This document shows, piece after piece, positions 1-5,314 of a DNA stretch of 5,314 nucleotides. Position numbers and translations under genes: made by a program. Source of the DNA: an uncultured Pseudomonadota bacterium (GTDB lineage: Bacteria > Pseudomonadota > Gammaproteobacteria > Burkholderiales > Usitatibacteraceae). How positions within the stretch are numbered: the stretch's first letter is position 1; each line of letters opens with the position of its first letter. The notes under the pieces are model-generated. The model was not told where the DNA came from and ran no database searches. It saw only the letters and a program-made list of their open reading frames with translations. The stretch lies in the NCBI GenBank assembly GCA_946885905.1, contig CAMPHL010000209.1:1-5314 (forward strand), given 5' to 3'.

Positions 1-130
1 CCTCACGCCGGAGTATTTTTCCCGCATCCTGCACGACCTCGCCGCCGAGGGCCTCGTGCGCGTGGAAGGCCGCCGCATCGAGATCCTCGACGGCGACGGC
101 CTGCGCGCCTACGGCGCGCGGGACGAGTAG
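1..130 (+). CDS. Crp/Fnr-family transcriptional regulator, C-terminal fragment (5' end outside window)
   Basis: The reading frame entering at base 2 gives 42 residues, beginning LTPEYFSRILHDLAAEGLV and ending GARDE before TAG at 128-130. This is the end of a Crp-type winged helix-turn-helix: the recognition helix (T-P-E-Y-F-S-R), the LxxLxxEGLV turn, then the short beta-wing VEGRRIEILD and a tail. The E-x-x-S-R pattern in the recognition helix is the one used by Fnr and Dnr/NnrR-like proteins to read TTGAT half-sites, and two such boxes occur in this window. The N-terminal sensor domain is missing, so it cannot be said whether the protein senses O2 through an Fe-S cluster or NO through heme. 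It converges on nirM with a 60-bp gap. A role as the local nir regulator is inferred from position and helix type. Confidence 0.85.
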   Translation, partial: LTPEYFSRILHDLAAEGLVRVEGRRIEILDGDGLRAYGARDE

Positions 131-190
131 CTCGTCCGCCGGACCGGGGCCGTCTTCGCCGGCGTGCCGGCAGCGCGAGCGCCGCGAGGG

Positions 191-502
191 TTACTGGACC
201 GTGAGCACCCAGGCCGCCAGTTTCTTCGCCTCGTCCTCGGTCACCTTGTTGGGCGGCATCGGCACCTGGCCCCACTTGCCCTGGCTGCCCTTGAGGATGC
301 TGTTCACCATCGTCTCCCGGCCCTTGGGGTCGGCCTTGTACTTCTTCGCGACGTCGGCGTAGGCCGGCCCCACCAGCTTCTTCTTCAAGTCGTGGCAAGC
401 CGTGCATCCCTTGGCTTTGGCCATCGCCTCGTCGGCCGCCGCCGGGACGGCGGCCGCGAGAAGGGCGATTGCGGCGCAAACAGCGGTTGCGGTTCTGGTC
501 AT
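191..502 (-). CDS. nirM: Cytochrome c551 (nitrite reductase electron donor)
   Basis: This gene encodes a 103-residue class I mono-heme cytochrome c of the c551/c552 type, a periplasmic electron carrier. Residues 1-23 form a Sec signal peptide ending A-A-A before DEAMAKAKG. The heme c motif CTACH is at residues 33-37. The axial methionine is M82 in GSQGKWGQVPMPPN (residues 72-85), which closely matches the Met-ligand loop of Pseudomonas c551. The remaining ~80 residues are the usual c551 size. The start is ATG at 502 with AGGAGA (508-513) five bases upstream. It lies 25 bp downstream of nirS on the same strand, so the two are very likely co-transcribed, as in Pseudomonas nirSM. Its known role is giving electrons to NirS. 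It could also serve the CuA enzyme encoded divergently, but that is inference. Confidence 0.93.
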   Translation of the reverse strand: MTRTATAVCAAIALLAAAVPAAADEAMAKAKGCTACHDLKKKLVGPAYADVAKKYKADPKGRETMVNSILKGSQGKWGQVPMPPNKVTEDEAKKLAAWVLTVQ

Positions 503-507
503 TCGGT

Positions 508-513
508 TCTCCT
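508..513 (-). promoter_or_regulatory. Ribosome binding site of nirM
   Basis: On the minus strand this reads AGGAGA, five bases ahead of the nirM ATG. It lies in the 25-bp nirS-nirM gap, so nirM has its own strong ribosome binding site within the shared transcript. Confidence 0.7.
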
Positions 514-527
514 GGCTTCGGCGTCCA

Positions 528-2336
<1,809 letters not shown>

Positions 2337-2379
2337 TCAGGGTGTGCTTGAAGTCTCGCCCGCGGGCGCCCCGGAGGCT

Positions 2380-2393
2380 TTGAACTGAATCAA
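2380..2393 (-). promoter_or_regulatory. Fnr/Dnr-like box of the nirS promoter
   Basis: On the minus strand the site reads TTGAT-TCAG-TTCAA, one base off the Fnr consensus TTGAT-N4-ATCAA. Its centre (2386.5) is 68 bp upstream of the nirS start codon. If it acts as a class II site at -41.5, transcription would begin near 2345, giving a leader of about 27 bases. No good -10 hexamer stands out at 2350-2358, which is common for activator-dependent promoters. nirS control by Fnr/Dnr/NnrR-type activators is established in denitrifiers. The box is seen directly; the protein that binds it is inferred. Confidence 0.75.
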
Positions 2394-2479
2394 GGATCGG
2401 TGAACGCGGCCACATCCGCCCACGCCTAGCCGCCCGCCTTCGCATTCCGGCGCGTGACGACCATCACATCGTCGCCGTC

Positions 2480-2650
2480 CTAGCGCTGCACCTCGTGGCG
2501 CCATCCGGCGGCCGCGAGCAGGGCATATAAAGGAAAGGGCTCGCGCGAGAGCCGGAAGCGCAGCGGTCCCGGCGAACCCTCTATCGCGTCGAGGATGCGC
2601 ACGAGCGGCTCGGGCGGATCGAGTCCGCGCAGGTCGACGGTCCGGGACAT
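2480..2650 (-). CDS. Small DUF2249-domain protein
   Basis: This gene encodes a 56-residue protein, MSRTVDLRGLDPPEPLVRIL at its start, with REPFPLYALLAAAGWRHE near its end. The D-x-R-G-x-x-P-P-E-P opening and the REPFPLYxLL block are hallmarks of DUF2249, a small TusA/SirA-like alpha-beta fold often found in denitrification and NO-related gene clusters. Its biochemical role is unknown. The start is uncertain. ATG 2650 begins just before the conserved domain, but the only strong purine-rich tract (GGGAGG, near 2666-2672) is about 15 bases upstream, too far. An in-frame GTG at 2678-2680 would add ten residues (PGGGNNIRS) that do not look conserved. It lies 161 bp upstream of nirS on the same strand and may be co-transcribed into it. 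There is no signal peptide or membrane segment, so it is probably cytoplasmic. Confidence 0.8.
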   Translation of the reverse strand: MSRTVDLRGLDPPEPLVRILDAIEGSPGPLRFRLSREPFPLYALLAAAGWRHEVQR

Positions 2651-2685
2651 GGACCGGATGTTGTTCCCTCCCCCGGGCACTTTCC

Positions 2686-2699
2686 TTGAAGCAGTTCAA
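2686..2699 (+). promoter_or_regulatory. Fnr/Dnr-like box of the divergent heme-copper operon
   Basis: The site TTGAA-GCAG-TTCAA sits inside a perfect inverted repeat with 7-base arms, CCTTGAA-GCAG-TTCAAGG (2684-2701). Each half differs by one base from the Fnr half-site TTGAT. The centre (2692.5) is 72.5 bp upstream of the ATG at 2765, almost the same geometry as the nirS box. A class II position would place the transcription start near 2734. The same site lies just upstream of the minus-strand DUF2249 gene, so it could serve both directions. Confidence 0.7.
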
Positions 2700-2704
2700 G
2701 GCGG

Positions 2705-2722
2705 CGTTGCGCCAGCGCAACG
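2705..2722. repeat. 18-bp inverted repeat of unknown role in the operon promoter
   Basis: CGTTGCGC-CA-GCGCAACG is a perfect inverted repeat with 8-base arms and a 2-base centre. It starts four bases after the Fnr-like palindrome, and the two centres are 21 bp apart, about two helical turns. With transcription starting near 2734 it would cover the spacer and the edge of the -10 region, the usual place for a repressor operator. It matches no operator I can name with confidence. It could instead be a chance GC-rich palindrome. Confidence 0.5.
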
Positions 2723-2753
2723 ACCATGGGCGCGTTCGCAGGTGTGACCCCAC

Positions 2754-2759
2754 AGGAGA
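2754..2759 (+). promoter_or_regulatory. Ribosome binding site of the 57-residue membrane protein
   Basis: AGGAGA lies five bases ahead of ATG 2765. This decides the start in favour of 2765 over the in-frame ATG at 2726, which has no purine-rich sequence before it and lies next to the inverted repeat in the promoter. Confidence 0.75.
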
Positions 2760-2764
2760 GCCAG

Positions 2765-2938
2765 ATGAACGAGAACACCGTCCCGGCCGACGACCTGCCC
2801 GACGACGAGCCCGTCCCCGCGATGCAGCAGCTGCTCGACAACCCGTTCGCGCTGCTCTTCATCGGGCTGGCCATGCCCACGGTCCTGTACGTGATCTGGG
2901 GCGTGATGGAAATCGTCGGCATCCCGGTGGCGAAGTAG
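2765..2938 (+). CDS. Small single-helix membrane protein, probable accessory subunit of the heme-copper enzyme
   Basis: This gene encodes 57 residues. The N-terminus is acidic and proline-rich (ENTVPADDLPDDEPVPAM, residues 3-20). An amphipathic stretch, MQQLLDN, precedes one hydrophobic helix of about 23 residues (roughly 28-50, FALLFIGLAMPTVLYVIWGV), and the protein ends IVGIPVAK. There is no signal-peptidase site and no cofactor motif. Its stop codon is directly followed by the ATG of subunit II (TAGATG), so the two are surely translated from one message and probably coupled. The layout recalls the one-helix subunit IIa (CbaD) of ba3 oxidases, though no sequence similarity is claimed. Its role as a structural subunit is inferred from operon position. 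As first gene behind the Fnr-like box, it would be made when nirS is. Confidence 0.75.
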   Translation: MNENTVPADDLPDDEPVPAMQQLLDNPFALLFIGLAMPTVLYVIWGVMEIVGIPVAK

Positions 2939-3481
2939 ATGAGCGCCCTCGAGCCCCCGCGCCACCGCTTGTGGTGGAAGCAGCCCCTGGACCGTGTCGA
3001 AGGCACGTGGATCGTGATCGCCTTCGTCTGGTGCCTGGTGATGTTCTTCATGATGCCGTGGTGGCACGTCTACGGTAAGCAGAACCTCGCCAACGAGGCC
3101 TACCGGTCCACCCCGGAGATGTTCCAGAAGAAGACCGACGAGATGGTGGCCAGGCACACGATCCGCGAGGAGACCGACCAGAAGATCCCGGTGGTGAAGC
3201 CGCCGCCCGGCTCCGACGTGTACCTCATCGCCAGGCTCTGGCAGTGGTGGCCGATGCTCGAGCTGCAGGCCGGGCAGACCTACCGGCTGCACCTGCAGTC
3301 GATGGACTGGCTGCACGGCTTCTCGCTCCAGCCCGAGAACATCAACATCCAGGTCCATCCCGGCTACGAGCACGTGCTCACGATCACGCCGACCACGCCG
3401 GGGACCTATTCGATCGTCTGCAACGAATACTGCGGTATCAACCATCACACGATGGTGAGCCGCCTCTACGTCGTGAAGTAG
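2939..3481 (+). CDS. Heme-copper oxidase subunit II with CuA domain (ba3-like; probable CuA-type NO reductase subunit)
   Basis: This 180-residue, membrane-anchored subunit takes electrons from a soluble cytochrome c and passes them to subunit I. One N-terminal membrane helix (about 23-41, TWIVIAFVWCLVMFFMMPWW) is followed by a short charged linker and a periplasmic cupredoxin domain from about residue 88. The binuclear CuA site is complete: H126 (DWLHGFSL), then C161, E163, C165, H169 and M172 in CNEYCGINHHTM. These match Thermus ba3 ligands His114, Cys149, Gln151, Cys153, His157 and Met160 at a constant offset of 12. The short length, single helix and DWLHGF/NINIQVHPG blocks are B-family features. 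ATG 2939 directly abuts the previous stop and has only a weak GGTGG (2926-2930) ahead, suggesting translational coupling. NorS of sNOR enzymes has the same architecture. Without a profile search, plain oxidase subunit II remains the safe family call. Confidence 0.93.
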   Translation: MSALEPPRHRLWWKQPLDRVEGTWIVIAFVWCLVMFFMMPWWHVYGKQNLANEAYRSTPEMFQKKTDEMVARHTIREETDQKIPVVKPPPGSDVYLIARLWQWWPMLELQAGQTYRLHLQSMDWLHGFSLQPENINIQVHPGYEHVLTITPTTPGTYSIVCNEYCGINHHTMVSRLYVVK

Positions 3482-3503
3482 GAAGCCCGCTTCTGCGGGC
3501 TTC
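3482..3503 (+). terminator. Strong hairpin between subunits II and I (attenuator, processing site or terminator)
   Basis: GAAGCCCGC-TTCT-GCGGGCTTC forms a perfect 9-bp stem with a 4-base loop, starting one base after the subunit II stop codon. The following bases (TTCGTGCG) are only weakly T-rich, so full intrinsic termination is doubtful. Partial termination or 3'-end protection of the upstream message fits better. No convincing promoter or Fnr-like box is visible between it and subunit I at 3554. Confidence 0.5.
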
Positions 3504-3539
3504 TTCGTGCGTCTCTCTCAGAGTCTTGGGTTTCCGATC

Positions 3540-3545
3540 AAAGGA
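3540..3545 (+). promoter_or_regulatory. Ribosome binding site of subunit I
   Basis: AAAGGA lies eight bases ahead of ATG 3554. Subunit I therefore starts translation independently, unlike subunit II. Confidence 0.65.
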
Positions 3546-3553
3546 CCACCGCC

Positions 3554-5275
3554 ATGGCCGTGAACCGCATGTTCCGCACCTGCCCGTCTACGGGCCTCGT
3601 CTACCACGAGCCGGCGGAGAAGCTGATCAAATGGAACGCCGTCGCCGGCGTGGTCTCGCTGCTGGTCGGCGGCGTGCTGGCGCTCCTGGTCACGCTCACC
3701 CGCTGGCCGGCGGTGCACCTGCTGCCCGCCGACTGGTTCTACCTCGTGCTCACCGCGCACGGCGTCGACATGCTGATCTTCTGGATCATCTTCTTCGAGA
3801 TCGCGGTGCTCTACTTCTGCGCCGCGGTGCTGCTCAAGTGCCGCCTGGCCACCCCGCGCATCGCCTGGGCCGCGTTCTGGATGATGATCGTGGGCGCGCT
3901 GTGGAACAACTTCGCCGTGTTCCAGGGCAGCTCGAGCGTGATGTTCACCTCCTACGCGCCGATGCAGGCCCACTGGTCCTTCTACCTCTCGCTCATCATC
4001 TTCGCGGTGGGCGCGCTCATCGGCTGCTTCGTCTTCTTCGGCACGCTCGCGGTGGGCAAGGCCGAGCGCACCTACAACGGCTCGGTGCCGCTGGTCACCT
4101 TCGGCGCGCTCACCGCGGCGATCATCGCGGTCTTCACCATCGCCTCGGGCGCCATCATCCTCATCCCCACGTTCCTCTGGTCGCTGGGGCTGGTCGACTA
4201 CATCGACTCGCTCATGTACAAGACGGTGTGGTGGGCCTTCGGGCACTCCTCGCAGCAGATCAACGTCTCGGCGCACGTGGCGGTCTGGTACGCGATCGCC
4301 GCGATCGTGTTCGGCGCGAAGCCGCTGTCCGAGCGGGTCTCGCGGGGCGCCTTCCTGCTCTACATCTTCTTCCTGCAGCTCGCCTCGGCCCACCACCTGC
4401 TCGCCGACCCCGGGCTCACGTCGAACTGGAAGATCTTCAACACGAGCTACGCCATGTACCTCGCGGTGCTGGCCTCGATGGTCCATGGCCTCACGGTGCC
4501 GGGCGCGATCGAGGTGGCGCAGCGCGAGAAGGGCTACAACCGGGGCCTGTTCGAGTGGTTGAGGAAGGCCCCGTGGGGCAATCCCGTGTTCTCCGGCATG
4601 TTCATCTCGCTCGTGGGCTTCGGGTTCCTGGGCGGCATCTCGGGCGTGATGATGGGCACCGAGCAGCTGAACCTCATCATCCACAACACCATCTACGTGC
4701 CCGGCCATTTCCACGCGACGGTGGTGGTGGGCACCACGCTCGCCTTCATGTCGCTCACCTACTTCCTCATCCCCACGCTCTTCAAGCGCGAGGTCGCGTT
4801 CCCGAAGCTCGCCCGGTTGCAGCCCTACCTCTTCGGCCTGGGCATGAGCGCGTTCGCGGTCTTCATGATGGGCGCGGGCACGCTCGGGGTGCCGCGCAGG
4901 CACTGGGACATCACCTTCGCCGGCAACCCGCTCGCGCACGAGTGGCCGGGCACGGCCTACCTCATGATGGGGCTTACCGCGATCGCGGGCATCGCGGCGG
5001 TGGTCGGGGGGGCGATCTACATCCTCATCGCGGTCTACTCGATCTTCCTCGGCAAGCGCATCGACGTCCCGGCCGCGGTCCACGTGCCGGTGCGCCAGGG
5101 GATGGCGCCGAGGCCTGCGCCCGTCGCGGCGATCCCCGCGGGGCATTCGGCGGTGGGCATCCGCGGCTTCGTCGCCCCGGGCACGTTCGCGATGGCGATG
5201 GTGTTCCTCTCGGCCTTCATCCTGTACTACTTCGTGAACTGGAAATACCTGTCGACGGTGTGGCCGCTGAAATGA
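3554..5275 (+). CDS. Heme-copper oxidase superfamily subunit I lacking the catalytic tyrosine; candidate nitric oxide reductase (sNOR/NorY-like)
   Basis: This 573-residue membrane protein has about 13 helices and is closest in pattern to B-family (ba3-type) subunit I. Low-spin heme ligands are H69 (LTAHGVDM) and H387; the high-spin heme ligand is H385 (YVPGHFHATV). CuB ligands are H231, H280 and H281 (SAHHLLADPG). Oxygen reductases of this family have H-P-x-V-Y in helix VI, the tyrosine being cross-linked to a CuB histidine. Here it reads GHSSQQIN, with Q235 in the tyrosine position (codon 4256-4258). No glutamate of the cNOR/qNOR kind is present in helix VI either (about 224-246). A loop rich in Pro and Ala (about 503-537) precedes the last helix (540-562). 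Loss of the tyrosine with all metal ligands kept is typical of NO reductases derived from oxidases. With nirS adjacent, NO reduction to N2O is the likely reaction. Automatic annotation would probably call it a cytochrome c oxidase subunit I. Confidence 0.88.
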   Translation: MAVNRMFRTCPSTGLVYHEPAEKLIKWNAVAGVVSLLVGGVLALLVTLTRWPAVHLLPADWFYLVLTAHGVDMLIFWIIFFEIAVLYFCAAVLLKCRLATPRIAWAAFWMMIVGALWNNFAVFQGSSSVMFTSYAPMQAHWSFYLSLIIFAVGALIGCFVFFGTLAVGKAERTYNGSVPLVTFGALTAAIIAVFTIASGAIILIPTFLWSLGLVDYIDSLMYKTVWWAFGHSSQQINVSAHVAVWYAIAAIVFGAKPLSERVSRGAFLLYIFFLQLASAHHLLADPGLTSNWKIFNTSYAMYLAVLASMVHGLTVPGAIEVAQREKGYNRGLFEWLRKAPWGNPVFSGMFISLVGFGFLGGISGVMMGTEQLNLIIHNTIYVPGHFHATVVVGTTLAFMSLTYFLIPTLFKREVAFPKLARLQPYLFGLGMSAFAVFMMGAGTLGVPRRHWDITFAGNPLAHEWPGTAYLMMGLTAIAGIAAVVGGAIYILIAVYSIFLGKRIDVPAAVHVPVRQGMAPRPAPVAAIPAGHSAVGIRGFVAPGTFAMAMVFLSAFILYYFVNWKYLSTVWPLK

Positions 5276-5314
5276 GCGCCGCCGCGGCAGGGACGACGAG
5301 GCTGGTCTTCGACC
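5272..5314 (+). CDS. Start of an unidentified gene of the same operon (3' end outside window)
   Basis: ATG at 5272 overlaps the subunit I stop in ATGA, and the frame stays open to the window edge, giving MSAAAAGTTRLVFD. There is no clear ribosome binding site, so translation would be coupled to subunit I. Fourteen residues are too few to name a family. In norSY-type and ba3-type clusters a SCO/SenC copper chaperone or another assembly protein commonly follows, but nothing here shows that. Confidence 0.5.
   Translation, partial: MSAAAAGTTRLVFD

Noticed and set aside
158..171. GCCGG-CGTG-CCGGC hairpin between the regulator and nirM, as a bidirectional terminator
   Set aside because: The stem is only 5 bp and no T tract follows on either strand; such palindromes are frequent in GC-rich spacers.
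2726..2764. Upstream in-frame ATG that would lengthen the small membrane protein to 70 residues
   Set aside because: No ribosome binding site precedes it and it overlaps the predicted promoter, while ATG 2765 has a well-spaced AGGAGA.
3528..3541. Possible Fnr half-site ATCAA ahead of subunit I
   Set aside because: The other half reads GGGTT, not TTGAT, and the site lies only about a dozen bases from the start codon, overlapping the ribosome binding site.
3518..5146. Long minus-strand open frame antisense to subunit I (about 540 codons)
   Set aside because: The product is an Arg/Asp/Glu/His-rich sequence with no hydrophobic core or motif; it is the antisense image of the membrane protein on the other strand.
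2765..5275. Plain aerobic ba3-type cytochrome c oxidase
   Set aside because: The fold and CuA site fit, but the helix VI tyrosine is replaced by Q235 and the operon shares its promoter design with nirS. It is kept as the fallback family-level call, not the preferred function.

Overview
The window is a compact denitrification locus from a high-GC Gram-negative bacterium. A beta- or gammaproteobacterium is most likely: the nirS-nirM pair, the cytochrome c551 and the Fnr/Dnr-type boxes resemble those of Pseudomonas and betaproteobacterial denitrifiers. Taxonomy cannot be fixed from this sequence alone.

Layout. The left edge (1-130, + strand) holds the C-terminal winged helix of a Crp/Fnr-family regulator. 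It converges on a minus-strand unit made, in transcription order, of a small DUF2249-type protein (2650-2480), cytochrome cd1 nitrite reductase NirS (2318-528) and cytochrome c551 NirM (502-191). Diverging from this, a plus-strand operon encodes a 57-residue single-helix membrane protein (2765-2938), a CuA-bearing heme-copper oxidase subunit II (2939-3481) and a heme-copper oxidase subunit I (3554-5275). The first 43 bases of a further gene overlap the end of the last one (ATGA, from 5272).

How the parts fit. NirS reduces nitrite to NO in the periplasm, and NirM is its usual electron donor. The divergent operon looks at first like a ba3-type (B-family) cytochrome c oxidase. However, subunit I lacks the catalytic tyrosine of oxygen reductases: the usual H-P-x-V-Y of helix VI reads H-S-S-Q-Q. 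All six heme and CuB histidines are kept, and subunit II has a complete CuA site. Together with its place beside nirS, this suggests a CuA-type nitric oxide reductase, of the kind described as sNOR (NorSY) or related non-cNOR/qNOR families. Under that reading the window holds a nitrite-to-N2O module in which c551 could feed both enzymes. The NOR assignment is an inference.

Regulation. The nirS promoter and the oxidase-like operon each carry an Fnr/Dnr-like box. The two boxes agree at 15 of 18 positions and lie about 70 bp from their start codons. The regulator fragment at the left edge shows the E-x-x-S-R recognition-helix pattern of Fnr/Dnr proteins. A second, unexplained 18-bp inverted repeat lies just downstream of the operon's Fnr box, and a strong hairpin separates subunits II and I. 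No intergenic stretch is longer than about 160 bases.
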